NCBI GenBank assembly: GCA_903632075.3
Contig: CAHIKZ030000811.1
Location: 704,001 to 768,000, forward strand
Length of the DNA stretch: 64,000 bases
Direction: 5' to 3'
DNA from: Acanthosepion pharaonis
Lineage: Eukaryota; Mollusca; Cephalopoda; Sepiida; Sepiidae
The notes under the pieces are model-generated. The model searched no databases and had not been told where the DNA came from. It worked only from the letters and a program-made list of their open reading frames with translations. Positions 1 through 10,858 of this stretch are shown one piece after another. Numbering within the stretch: the stretch's first letter is position 1; each line of letters starts with the position of its first letter. A program made the position numbers and the translations under genes.

Positions 1-524
1 GTTTCAATCTTACAGTTTATCAAAACCAACGTTTGCTATTGCTCTGAAAGCTTCAACATGAATTTTTTTTGTTAATGTATCATAACAGCAAATTTCAATA
101 GTAAGCCATTAATATTTTTATATACTTTTTTCAGAATCTAGAAAAAAAGGATCAAGGATCAAATTCATTCTTGAGAAATGCATTCTTGATATATTTAAAA
201 AAATCTTTGAGACTTAATGATTAGTAGGATTAAAATCAAATTTTTGGGAGACTATTTTTCTTGGTTCGTACACCGTTCTATTAATTTCATTATATATATT
301 TCAGTGATGTTCTTTATAGATTATCCTTCTATTTAAGTTTATTTGGAAAAATATCCAAGAACTTTTTTTATACTTATTTTGGATAAAAACCAGGAAAATG
401 AAGTGTTTATCACCTGTTTTTTTTTTTATTTGATTAAAGAATGTTCATATATATATATATGTGTGTGTGTAGGTAGGAATCTCCAACAATTCGCTAAAAA
501 AAAATCAGTACAGCACAATGATAA
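1..524. other. AT-rich intergenic DNA, no gene seen
   Basis: Homopolymer-rich sequence without a convincing exon. The only open frame of any length (343-540, plus) is read through poly-T and a TA/GT microsatellite and is dominated by F, Y and I, as expected of non-coding AT-rich DNA. Confidence 0.6.
446..471. repeat. (AT)n(GT)n microsatellite
   Basis: An uninterrupted AT run passes directly into a GT run. Confidence 0.9.
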
Positions 525-1300
525 CAGGTCCGAAACTTAATAAAACAAAGTTTCATCATTAAAATGTTTATTTTTTCTTAAGAGGAAAGAAAAAGTTTTT
601 TTTTTTTAAAAATATTTTAAAAATTTTTTCTTTTCTTTCTAACACGTTTTAAATTTGGGTCAAAAATCTCGTTTTACTTTTTTTTTTTTTTTTTGTTAAA
701 ACCGTAAGACTTGTGGTCATCGCCATTTTTTTTAGTGTAGCAATTTCGGGGAGAACCCATTTATTTTTAAATTATTGCAAAAATCAAATAATTGTCTAAT
801 TTAAATGAAACTTTCAGAACTTATGGAAAAATGAATTAATTTATTTTCGAAACTTTTATTTTTAGAAAAAATTAAAATATTATATATATAAAATATATAT
901 ATATATATATATATTATAAATATTATTAACATTTACCCCTAAATTAATTTTATGAAATTTTTAGAATTTCAAAGAGTTCGCAGACTATTTTTTTTTTTCA
1001 CAACTAATGCCAACTTTTTAAAAATTTGCTCCTTAAAATCGTAAAATAAAAACTGCAATAATAAATCTAATTATCAAATTAGAAAAGCTTTTATTTGCTT
1101 TTTTATAAATAATATACATTTAAGGACATTTATCTGAAGAAAAAAAATTTCGATGAATAAATAATTTTTTTTACAACAATTGTTTGTATTTTTTCTTTTA
1201 TATATTTTCATTTTTTCTTTAATTTTAAAAATTTTTAAAATTCTTTCATGCAAACATGGGGTCGGTTATTAAATTTTTTAAGTTAAGACTATATTTATTA
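525..1300 (+). mobile_element. Diverged copy A of the 2-kb inverted-repeat transposon
   Basis: Collinear with the left half of the complete copy at 40333-42360: the 'aagaggaaag' block, 'gaaactttcag', 'ttatttgctttt' and 'tttcgatgaa' blocks occur in the same order with similar spacing. The left tip and the whole right half are missing. It is the most diverged of the four copies in the window and has no coding capacity. Confidence 0.6.
884..917. repeat. (TA)n microsatellite
   Basis: Dinucleotide run inside transposon copy A, interrupted once by AAA. Confidence 0.9.
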
Positions 1301-1394
1301 AGCGAAAATTAAAAGCTTAAAAAAATAACGCTACAAAAACTTTTTTACCATAATAAAAGTTTTTTTTTTTTTTTTTTTTTGTGCGTCAAGATGT

Positions 1395-1800
1395 TTGATT
1401 TTTTTTTTTTTCTTGGTATGCTGTCTCTCAAGTGATATTATGGTTAAAAGGTCACGTGTTTCAAGGCTTGTCTCTTCCTTGGGGAAAGCCCCTTGACATA
1501 AAAGGTCTTCAGCTGCCGGCAATTCTTCATTCATTTTACTTAGTCGTTCAAGTCTTGACCGGCTGATCGGTTAAACTCTCTTCTTCGGGATCCCGAATTT
1601 CGAAGGGGGATTCTAATTTTTAAACCGACCCTGAACCCGTTTATACGGGGGTTCAATGGGCATTTTTTGGGCCGAGCCAACGGGCAAAGAGATCCCACAT
1701 TGAATAACCGGCCTTGTGCCACATGATGCCCCAGGGAGTGGGGGGTTGACTGAATATCGTAATTCATTTCACTTCTGTGTTTCATCGACCCTACGTTTCA
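1395..1800. other. GC-rich island of unknown origin
   Basis: About 400 bases near 45-50% GC stand out from flanks near 20% GC, with several CpGs and short palindromic clusters ('gaccggctgatcggtt'). The minus frame 1540-1785 is open for 81 codons and not low in complexity, but its first half is proline/cysteine-rich and I recognise no domain. It may be a fragment of a repeat or a host exon; the sequence does not decide. Confidence 0.4.
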
Positions 1801-2125
1801 ACAGTCGTGTTTGGAAATCATCCCTTCAAGATTTAAAAAGTTTTTTTTTTTTATTACGTTTAAATATTTTCAATTTTGCTATGTATTTATTTTACTTTTT
1901 TTTTCGTCGTGTCATACGTTAAGTAATTTTTTTCTTTAGTTAAAATAATTTAGGCCTAATTTTTTTATTTTTTTTAAGTTTTTTTTTTTTTTGTGAATGA
2001 TTTTTTTTAAAAAAAATGGTTGAAACTTTCAATTTTTTTTTTTTCTAAAATAAAGGGTTGATTTTTTTTCCTTTTGACAATGGATTCAACCACCAAGTGC
2101 ATCAACCGAAGGCGATCTGCATCAT
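1801..2125. other. AT-rich spacer, nothing recognised
   Basis: Poly-T rich, no open frame of substance and no repeat boundary seen. Confidence 0.6.
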
Positions 2126-2189
2126 ATTAGTGGTTTTGGCTGTCGGCTAAGGATTTAGAGAGGAGATGGGCTCACCGAAAGGATTATGA

Positions 2190-2745
2190 AGCAAGAGAAA
2201 CAAAATATAACTATGCCATGGCAGCGATGGCGAAATTGACAAGAATATAGAGAAGCGAGATTAGTTTTCAAACAAAGTACAGGCTGTACAAAAATCGCTG
2301 ATAGTATCCATTCTTCTATATGGATGTGAAACTTAGACACTGTTGGCAGATACAGAGAAAAAGATCCAAGCGTTTGAGAACAAATGCATGAGGAAAAACT
2401 TTGGCATTATCTATTGGGGGGGGGGACAATGAGTTTTTGCGGAAAAGGGTTGAAAGTTTTGTGGGACACCAGGAACCTCTTCTCGCCACAGTCAAACGGA
2501 GAAAAATGGCATGGTTTGGACACGTTACAAAGCACGACAGCCTGTGTAAGATCATCATGCAAGGCACAGTTGAAGGGCGTCAAAGCAAAAACTGGTTGGA
2601 CAATGTCAAGCAATGGACAGGTATGATGACTGTACCTGAATTGCTGATGGCTGCCGTTGATAGACCATTATGGAAAAAAGTTAGTGTGGCTTCTGCATTC
2701 ATATCCACCCCCTACCATTACAAAAGTCAAGGGGATGATGATTCA
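2190..2745 (+). pseudogene. Non-LTR retrotransposon reverse transcriptase, C-terminal relic (RTE-like)
   Basis: Conceptual translation across one frameshift near 2290 and in-frame stops gives the familiar C-terminal end of an RTE/CR1-group ORF2: 'SILLYGCET' (the next residue, normally W, is a stop), then 'IQAFENKCMRK', 'HQEPLLATVKRRK', 'AWFGHVTKHDSL', 'NWLDNVKQWTG' and 'PELLMAAVDRP'. The second half is open from 2401 to 2772 in one frame. This is the region downstream of the RT fingers/palm; the catalytic YxDD motif, the endonuclease and the whole 5' part are absent, as in a 5'-truncated dead LINE. The family match is from memory; the truncation, frameshift and stops are seen directly. Confidence 0.85.
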
Positions 2746-2746
2746 C

Positions 2747-2820
2747 GTTTACAAATTATTTTTTCTGGATAGTTCGTTTACTTTTTTCTGCATTGTTCGT
2801 TTACAAATTATTTTTTCTGG
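2747..2820 (+). repeat. Short tandem repeat at the LINE 3' end
   Basis: A 22-base unit beginning 'gtttacaaattatttttt' occurs at 2747 and again at 2799, directly after the LINE coding remnant. RTE-type elements often end in short tandem repeats instead of poly-A, so this may be the element's 3' tail. Confidence 0.6.
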
Positions 2821-2829
2821 TTCTCTTTC

Positions 2830-3255
2830 CATTATTCATTAATGGGTTCTAATTAAGATTCTTAATTGGTTCTTTCTCTCATCAGTTACTGTTTAATCTA
2901 ACCCTTGATGATTTTTTCTCATTTGGTTTAATTAACCTCCTACAAACCTCCTAAATGGTTTTTTTTAATTACTTTTTTGCAACTATGGTGTTAATGTAAC
3001 CAAGGAAAAAAAATTAATTTTGTGCAGATAAAATTTAATTAATTATGTAAGTCCAATATATACATTTTTCATATTTATTATTACTTCTTACCAATTGCCA
3101 AAGTTCACTGAAAATAATTTAGTCACAACTAACATGGAAGACAACTCATTGATTAATTTAGTGTATTTTAAGATATAAAATTTGAAGTGAAATCTAAATA
3201 TTTAAAATTCTTAATTTTGGCTGGAGAGAAAAAAAGATTACAAAGAACTATATTA
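2830..3255. other. Intergenic, nothing recognised
   Basis: Unique AT-rich sequence between the LINE tail and the likely polyadenylation region of the SGSM-like gene. No gene, repeat family or hairpin noted. Confidence 0.5.
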
Positions 3256-3675
3256 AATTTAAAATAAGTCTTTATTTTCTATTTGATGAAAAGTGTCAAA
3301 GCTTGGTATACATCAGTTCTTTAGAGAGAGACAGATGAAGTTATTGCTTCAGATTCCCAAATTATACTGAGATAAGAATTGTTGTCACAATGCCATTTCA
3401 ACATGATCAGTTTAGTTTTGATAAAATCTAAATTAGTCACACACATTCTCATTATCATCATCTCAGAACCTAAACATTTTATCCACTCAATTGTAATTAG
3501 TTTTTTAAACTAATAAGCTATGAAACAAGGAATACAATTATGTGAACTGAATTTAACTTTTTCTATAAGAGTAGTCAGCCAACAAATGACTGTACAACTA
3601 ATGTGGTAAGCACATGTCTTGAAAAACATTGATGTTTATCTTGGGTGGAAAAAAAATGGCCAACTGGTAGGAGGG
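3256..3675 (-). other. Probable 3'UTR of the SGSM-like gene
   Basis: Lies directly downstream (minus strand) of the TAA at 3678-3676. A canonical AATAAA on the minus strand is at 3276-3271, giving a UTR of roughly 400 nt. Sequence complexity is higher than in the surrounding intergenic DNA. Inference: no transcript evidence is available. Confidence 0.45.
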
Positions 3676-3898
3676 TTAGTGGGCAGCAGCAGAAAAAGAA
3701 GCAGTATTATTTTCAATCAAAGTCTGTATCTGAAGGACCAATTTTTGACCAATTTTCAGCACATGCTTGGTATGGTGCTGTTCTGGCATTTCATTGAAAA
3801 ATTTAATGATATCAGTAAAGTCCATGTTGTTGTCAAGGATAATGTCACGATAGTACTCAACTAAGGCCAGAGCAATGAAGAGAACAAAGTGTGCTGAG
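3676..3898 (-). CDS. SGSM: Last coding exon of SGSM-type RabGAP (TBC domain C-terminus)
   Basis: Small G protein signaling modulators (SGSM1/2, also RUTBC) carry an N-terminal RUN domain and a C-terminal TBC domain that stimulates GTP hydrolysis by Rab GTPases and binds Rap/Rab proteins at endosomal and Golgi membranes. The minus frame reads 'SSAHFVLFIALALVEYYRD', then 'IILDNNMDFTDIIKFFNEM' and 'VLKIGQKLVLQIQTLIEN', which I recognise as the final helices of the SGSM TBC domain. Upstream acceptor choices: CAG with the exon starting at 3898, which keeps only family-like residues, or CAG with the exon starting at 3922, which adds seven residues. Family proteins normally end shortly after LIENK; here the frame continues about ten residues (N, then TASFSAAAH) to TAA. 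The catalytic Arg and Gln fingers lie in earlier exons, not found in the window. The paralogue cannot be settled. Confidence 0.85.
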
Positions 3899-4020
3899 CT
3901 GATGTATGTACATAGATTCAGCCTGTTGCAACACAAATAGCAAAAAATCAACACTAAGACTTGTCACACAAATGACTTCACAAAGACTGCAGCAATTGTC
4001 TTACATTTTATCAATCAGCA

Positions 4021-4077
<57 letters not shown>
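4021..4077. repeat. (GT)5(AT)n microsatellite
   Basis: Five GT units followed by an uninterrupted AT run of about 46 bases. Confidence 0.95.
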
Positions 4078-4081
<4 letters not shown>

Positions 4082-5309
4082 CCTCAATCCATCCTGACAT
4101 TTTCATCACTTGTTTTAACATTGGTATGACTCAATATGCATACTTCATTCAAAATGCAAACAATAAAACATGGACCTTCAATAATTATTTCACATCCTCA
4201 GCAAAGGAAAATTTGATTAGTGACTTTTCAGCTTTGTCTTTGAAAAATATTTGCCAAGTATTTTTACCACTCACATGTCAGTACAAAAATCGAGGAAGGA
4301 AACATTTACATTAAAACTTATATACAACTTGAGTTTCAAGCAGTTTTTTAAAAAAAAAAAAAAAAAAAAAGAATCTGTATTTTGATCAGAAGAACACCTG
4401 ACTTGCATTAAATTTTCATTAAAAAACAAAAACTCTGAAAAATATTTGTTCACGGCATAATTTTAAACACTGTTTTCATTTATATAAAAAAATGCTATCA
4501 CAAATATTTATATAATTCTTTCCTAGTGTTTTTTGCTTAACATTTGATTTGTTAAAACAAATCACATAATCTTTTGAAATTTTACCACTCCAATCTTCTT
4601 TATTTAAGGCCACTTAATCAAGTGGTTAAAGAATGTAAAAAATTAATTTCTACATAGAGGAACTAAAGTATACTATCTTATAGCACTAAAATTTAAGATG
4701 GCCTCAAAATCTATTGATTATTTAAACAATATTAATGACCTTGTTACGTTCATAATTTTAGATAAGACTGAAATAAATGAGTTTGTTCTTTTTTTAAATT
4801 TTTTTTTTTACTTTTGTGCTTGAAGTATTTCATATGGTTGCTATTTTCAAACAGATTTTGGGAATTACAAAAAGAGAACATGAATGTTTGTTTTCAGTAC
4901 CTGATATTTTCTTCCAATTATTTGAAATTTTTTTTATATCTTGATGTTTAAAAATCATAATTAGAAAAATAAGCATTTTGTAATTTTAAAATTTAATGTG
5001 GCTAATGATTTCTTTATTAAAGTTAATGAATGTGCACTTAATATTTAAATAAATATTTTAAGTATGTGTGAAATAAGATAAAGATAAAGAAAAAAAAACA
5101 AGATCAATTAACATTTTTCAACCAAAAAAAAAAAAAAATTTTTTTATAATTTTAGTGATTATGATCAGTAGCTAAAAATGGAAAAAAAACATGAAGGCTT
5201 AGCGGCAAGAAGGTTTTGTTTTAATTGTCAAGTTAGTAAATAGTAGTAAATGGACTGCTCTGTAGTAGATTTCTACAACTGACTTCACCAGCCAACTTGT
5301 TTAATTTTG

Positions 5310-5471
5310 ATGCCAACTAATGAATATCTGGATGAAGACTGTCACTTTGTAAGGTCATCTGACCACAGCAAAGAGTTATTTGAATTCTTTGGTCTGAATG
5401 ACCCAGAACTCGGTGCAATTTCATCCAAAAAAATTCTCTCTGGATTAAAAATAAAGTCCCAATTCAAATGA
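5310..5471 (+). CDS. Possible small ORF or exon, unrecognised
   Basis: A 53-codon plus-strand frame from ATG 5310 to TGA 5471 has an ordinary soluble-protein composition (core 'SSDHSKELFEFFGLNDPELG'), unlike the F/K/I-rich noise frames nearby. A good donor-like sequence (TTT/GTAAGG) lies inside it at about 5347. The opposite strand is also open over much of the same interval ('FLDEIAPSSGSFRPKNSNNS'), so strand cannot be assigned. It could be a host exon, an old retrotransposed piece or chance. Confidence 0.2.
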   Translation: MPTNEYLDEDCHFVRSSDHSKELFEFFGLNDPELGAISSKKILSGLKIKSQFK

Positions 5472-6483
5472 ATGAATTTTAAAATATTTAAGATTTTGAT
5501 AAACAAAAAAAAAAAGTTAGTAAAATTGATTTATCTAACAAAACTGAATGAATAAAATTTCTTGTTTTGAAAATCATTTCTTTAAAAACCTGTATATCAA
5601 CATCACTAGTTGGACAATTTTCCATCAACCAAACCAAATCAAATTTTTCTATGGATTGAAAGAATTTGAACAAAATGGAAAAATAAATATTGATCATTTT
5701 TTTTTTTTTTTATTATTTTGATTTATCATAATGAAAAAAAAAAAAAAAATTAGCATTACTCTTGAAGATTTTTGAACTGATATTCTTTGTTGGTTTTACT
5801 TTTTTAATGGATGCATTTTTCTCTAGTCATTTTGGAAAAAAATATAAATAAATATAATGATAATTGTTTTTTTTTCAAGAGTTGAAATCAATAGTTTCTT
5901 GAAGATTTGAACTGATATTCTTTGTTGGTTTTACATTTTTTAATGTTTCTCTAGTCTGCTTTGGATGAAGAATTCATCCAAGAGTTGATCAATAGTTTCA
6001 GATTTAGGGATATTCACAAAATCACAAATCCCAATTTTCTTTTCATATATAAAAAAAAAAAAAATTATTACCTGACAAACATTTTCATAAGATTGAAAGT
6101 TGACTGACAAAAATAGTTTTTATTTTTATTATTCATGTAGAATAAAAAAATGAAAGCAATGACGTGAAATTTGTTCTAAAATACAACTATTCATTTTTGA
6201 CCAAACAAAAGAATTACTGAGATGCATTTTGAAAACCTTTTTCAGTGCCTAATGCTTGTCTATTAATGGTCAATCTAATCCATTATAAACACAGTTATTC
6301 TACTGGTCACAGTTGTATATTCTTGCTTTATACCATTTGGCAATATTCACAATTCAATAACTTTATAACAATGTATAGACTTTATTCCAACCAAAGATAT
6401 TTTAACTCTGTTATTATTGTTATACTTTAAATCAAATCTTTCTCTTCAATTACATTTGTTGTTGGGGTAAAGAAAAGACTGTC

Positions 6484-6486
<3 letters not shown>

Positions 6487-6546
<60 letters not shown>
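6487..6546. repeat. (TA)30 microsatellite
   Basis: Perfect 60-base dinucleotide run. Confidence 0.97.
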
Positions 6547-6551
<5 letters not shown>

Positions 6552-6959
6552 TGTCAAATAACCTCAGCCCTACCTAGTTTATCATTTTTTTTTTTTTACT
6601 TTAAAATTGAGCTCATGGGGGTTCTGATATCTTTAACTGTAGAACTAGTTGTAAGAAATAAAATAGAGAAATTATATTTGAACAACACAATAATAATCTT
6701 CTAAAAGAGATCGATATGTTTCTTTTCAAATATTTTGAGTCATAAAATATAAAGTAACCATTTTCTGATTTGTGGAATTAGCATTCTTTATGCTTGTCCC
6801 CACTACTCACAGTTTATAAAACTCAGATTTAGAACGTGTGAGCCATTTGTCTGGGTTAATTATTCTTTTGAGGAAGGCCAAAGAATGCATCAATCAAAAT
6901 GTAAATTCAATGGAAAAGAGAATATCAGTCCAAATTCTTAAAGTTTTAAATTTTGCATA

Positions 6960-7592
6960 AAAATATTTTTAATAAAATAAAAAAAGAATCTAGTGTACAA
7001 GTAACTGATATTCATATTTTAATTGAAAAATATAGTGTAAAGATTTTCATATTTTGAAATTAAAAAGTAAAAATCTGTATACAAATAAATTATATATAAA
7101 AAGTTATTATTCAGTACATTTTTACATTTAAAAAGTAAAAATAAAAGTTTAAAAGTAGCTGAATTTTATATTTTCAAATAAAAAAAATAAAAAAATATTC
7201 AGTGAAAGATTTTCATATTTTTAGTTAAAAACAAAAAAAAGTAAAATTATTTTTAAAATTTTTAAAATTTTAAAATAAAAATCCATTTAAAAATCTAAAT
7301 AAAAAAAAAAAGAAAAATAAAAAAGGTTTTCATGCAAAAAAAGTAAAAATGTCATGTAAAAGTAGCTGATCTTCATCATATAAGTTAAAATATAAAACTA
7401 GTAGATTATTTATATGAGAAATGTTAAAATTATGTGTTAAAGTAGCTAATTTTCCTATGTGTATAAAAAAAATATAATGTAAACTTAATAGATTTTACTA
7501 TTTTTTAAAAAAAAAAAGTTAAAAGGAGATGATTTCCCATATTTTGATATAAAAAATTTTTGAAATATAGTGTAAAATTAGTAGATTTAACG
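6960..7592 (+). repeat. AT-rich degenerate minisatellite, first block
   Basis: Units of roughly 40-55 bases share the theme 'gtaaaagtagctgatttt' followed by a T-rich stretch, an A-rich stretch and 'gttaaaatatagt'. Anchors fall near 7361, 7398, 7441, 7486, 7524 and 7581. Units are heavily diverged in length and sequence. No coding potential. Confidence 0.65.
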
Positions 7593-8900
7593 TAGGGTAC
7601 CTACACGAGATCTAAAAAAAGAGCATAGCATGAAAAAAAGACGCCAAACTTGACGAAAACAAAATTTTATCGTCTAAATGTTTGTTATTATTAAGAGGAA
7701 AGGTCAAAGTTTTTTTTGGGGTATTTTTTTTTTTTAATCGTTCCTAGCACGTCCGAAATTTTTTAAAAAATCTTTTTTTTTTTCAGCAAAATTGACCATT
7801 TTTTTCCAAAAAAAAAAATGGAAATCTGACTTTGAAATTTTTTAAGTATCAATTATCATTTTTTCAAAACTTATTTTAAGAAAATCAGAAATTATAATGT
7901 TTATTTAAAATATTTTGAACCAAACTTAACTTAGCTTTTGTGCCAAAAAAGATGTAATTTGAAAATAAAACAAAGCAGGTCATAAACTTTCGCGTCTCTT
8001 GACATGTGATGAATGATATATTTACGAATTCAATGAGGCTAATTTGTTCTACGGAAGGAGAAAAGTGAAATAATTTACATTTACGTGAACAAATTATTTA
8101 CCCCGTTATTTTTAACGAAAACTTTCAGCGGTCTAATTTTTTTTTTTTTTTTTTTTGTACTTAGCTTTCACCTTTACGTTTATGATGCTTTATGGGAAAT
8201 ATATTGTAAAGAAATTAAAATAAAACTGTTAAGAGTGACATTAAATTTCATATTTCTTAAGAAAGGTATCTAATTAATTTATAGGTACCTTTCTTATGAA
8301 ATTTTATCAGAATTGTACATAAAATACTATAATTTTATGTACATTTATTACATTCTACTGTTGTATTTGCATTCATTTTATTATTAATTTTGATATTTCA
8401 TTTATGGAAAAATGTCGTAACTGAGATTAATATAAAAATAAGATCATATAAATTTCATAAGATGATACTGATACTTGTAGGTACCCTTCTCAGTTGAAAT
8501 TGAAAAATCAAATTAACTTCTCCACACGTGTTTCGCAAAAAAGTAAAAAGGCCTTAACAGCGGAGAACAATTTTTAACTTAACGATTTCGAGATCTTTTT
8601 AAAAAAGAAAAAAAAAAAAAACAAACTTGACGAAAACAAAATTTTTTAAAATGTTTGTTATTAAAAGAAAAGTTTTTTTTTTTTATTTAAAAAAAAAAAA
8701 ATTTTCTTTTTAGAACATAAAATTTTGATTAAAAAAAAAATGAAGCGGAAAGTAAATGAATGACACACATTAATTTAAAAAAAATCGTAAAAAAAATAGA
8801 AACTATTCACAGATGATCGAAATTATAAAAAACTTTGTCTTTCCTCTTAATAATAACATAAGCATTTAGACAATAAAATTTAGTTTTCGGCAAGTAAACT
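7593..8900 (-). mobile_element. Rearranged copy B of the 2-kb inverted-repeat transposon
   Basis: 7593-8570 matches the reverse complement of the right half of the complete element (42360 down to about 41285): tip with 'cacgagatc', 'cttgacgaaaac', the 'gaccccgttattttt'-type block and 'cttaacagcggagaac'. At about 8575 it switches to the opposite orientation and runs through left-end sequence to about 8825, then ends in a further inverted-repeat fragment ('cctcttaataataacat'). The copy is thus a foldback product with internal deletion. It lies within the minisatellite, which continues on both sides. Confidence 0.75.
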
Positions 8901-10460
8901 TTACTCATTTTTTAAAAAAAAAAAAAAAAATTTAAATTTCAAAAAAATTTTAAATATTTAAAAAATAGCTTATTTTTATTTTTTTTATAAAAAAATATAT
9001 GAATGAATAAACTATTTTATAAAATATATAAAATTTTTATATAAAAAAAAAAAAAATAAATTTTATAAAATAAAATAGTGATTTTTTTTTAAATGTAAAA
9101 AAAAATGTAAAAAATTAAAATTTTACTATTTTTTTAAAAAAATTAAATCTTGTGTTTTTTCCTATTTTTTAAAAAAAAATAAAATATAATAAAAAAGATG
9201 TTACAATTTTGATGTAAAATAAAAAAAGTAGTTTTTTTTCCTTTTTTTATATAAAAAGTTCTAATAAAAAAAGTAGTAGATTTACATAATTTTCTACAGA
9301 AAATGTTCAAATCGAGTGTAAAAAGTATATAAAAAAATATAAAAAAAATATAATGCAGAAGTAGTAGATTTTACTAATTTTATAAAACGTAAAAATCTTA
9401 TGTAAAAGTAGTAGTTTTTCTTTTATCATTTTTAAAATAGCTGAATTTCTTATTTTTATATAAAATGTTAAAATATTGTAAAAAAGTTGTAGGTTTACTT
9501 ATTTTACATAAATATTAAAAAAACATGTAAAAGAAACGGATTTTTCTACTTTTTTTTATAAAAAAGGTTAAAAAATATAGTGTCATTGTAGTAACTTTAG
9601 CTATTTTTATACAAAATGTAAGAATAATGTAAAATAACTGAATTTTCTATTTTCATATAAAATATTTAAATCTAGTGTGAAAGCAGTGGCTTTACCTTTT
9701 TTTAAAAAAAAAAGTAAAACTCTGGATCTTCCTATTTTTAAAAAAAATCTTGAATAAAAGTATTAAATTTTCTTTACTTTTTATATAAGAAAAAAACATG
9801 GTGTCAAATTAGTGAATTTTCCTATCTTTATAAAAAAAAGTAAAAAATCATGTGTAAATGTAGCTGTTGTCTTAGTTTGTTATAAAAAGATTAAAATATA
9901 CTGTAAATGATTTTCCTATTTTTTATACAAAATTGAATAAAAATAGGAAAATCATTGCAGTTGTGGAAGTTTTGTCTTTGTTCAAAATAGTTCAGAATTA
10001 GGAAAGTCATACTTAGAGCAGTGAAGGAACAGAAGAGCAGCTAAAAAAAAAACAAGAGCTTTATTAAATACTCATATAGAGAATGGAAAAACTTGAGTAA
10101 ATCAACTCGTCAAATTCTACACTAATGTGGCTACTAGCTGTATTTATAAGTCAGAAAAGTTCATTGCTACAGTAGTAGAGAGGATTAATACTCTACAATA
10201 ATAGTAGATTGAAGTATTTGTAGACAAAATGGAAAAATCATGTACAAATGGCTGATTCTTCTATTTTTATAGAAAAATGTGAAAATATACTGTAAAAGTT
10301 TCACATTTTCCACTATTTGTACAAAAATGTCTGAATATTGAGTAAAAGTAATTGATTTTCTTATTTTTGTATAAAAAATCATGTGTAAAAACTGTTCAAT
10401 TTTCCAATTTTAATATTAAAATTAAAAAAAGCTCTTTTTTATTTTTATATAAAAACAAAA
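8901..10460 (+). repeat. AT-rich degenerate minisatellite, second block
   Basis: Continues the 6960-7592 pattern after the transposon: 'gtagtagattttac', 'gtaaaagtagtag', 'aaaatagctgaatttc' and similar recur about every 45-60 bases, alternating with 'tatttttatataaaa'. The first 300 bases are almost pure A/T and degenerate. A unique patch lies at about 9960-10130. Confidence 0.65.
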
Positions 10461-10858
10461 CAGTATTTACATTAGTCGGACTATTGTCCTCATATTTGTC
10501 ACCATATTTGTCACAACGTTTCGGCCGTTGTACGCTCCAGCCTTCTTCAGGTGGTTGGAATTTCGAACTGAACCCTTTATTTCGCTCACTGGGGTAGACT
10601 CAAGGACACATGGCACAGTGGATAAAGGCGTTGGTTAGATCCAGTGACAGACCCAAAGAAGGTGAGTTCAATACCCGGTTAAGGCAGTGGAGAACTTTCA
10701 GAGGGAAATTAGCAGGAGATAACTGATAACTGACAGTCTACCCCAGTGAGCGAAATAAAGGGTTCAGTTCGAAATTCCAACCACCTGAAGACGGCCGAAA
10801 CGTTGTGACAAATATGGCGACAAAGATGAGGACAATAGTCCGACTAATGTAAATACTG
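10461..10858 (+). mobile_element. tRNA-derived SINE-like element with inverted terminal arms
   Basis: The centre (10601-10734) has RNA polymerase III-type promoter boxes: box A 'tggcacagtgg' at 10611-10621 and a box B-like 'gagttcaatacccgg' at 10663-10677, spaced as in a tRNA. It is followed by a body ending in 'ggccgaaacgttgtgac'. The 3' body (10735-10858, 124 nt) is present again upstream in reverse complement (10461-10600, 140 nt), so the locus can fold into a long hairpin with the tRNA-like part in the loop. The left arm has about 16 extra bases near 10532-10547. A copy without the extra arm is at 23702-23931. Cephalopods have tRNA-derived Ceph-SINEs; I cannot show that this is one. Confidence 0.75.

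Larger units (their letters stand above)
3923..6959 (-). other. Intron-like DNA upstream of the SGSM exon
   Basis: Unique AT-rich sequence with poly-A/T runs and microsatellites. The preceding SGSM exon, expected to encode the FKRE...WETIW part of the TBC domain, was searched for on the minus strand and not seen. One minus stretch near 5640-5585 has an acceptor-like TAG, about 19 open codons (core 'FDLVWLMENC') and a CAG/GT donor-like end, but resembles no SGSM segment I know. Confidence 0.4.

Noticed and set aside
10735..10858. Hammerhead-ribozyme-like core in the SINE body (CTGAAGA ... CGAAAC)
   Set aside because: The two core strings are present and a 3-4 bp stem between them is possible, but I could not build a stem III or find a proper NUH cleavage triplet with stem I. 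Such strings are common in retroelement tails. A covariance-model search would decide.
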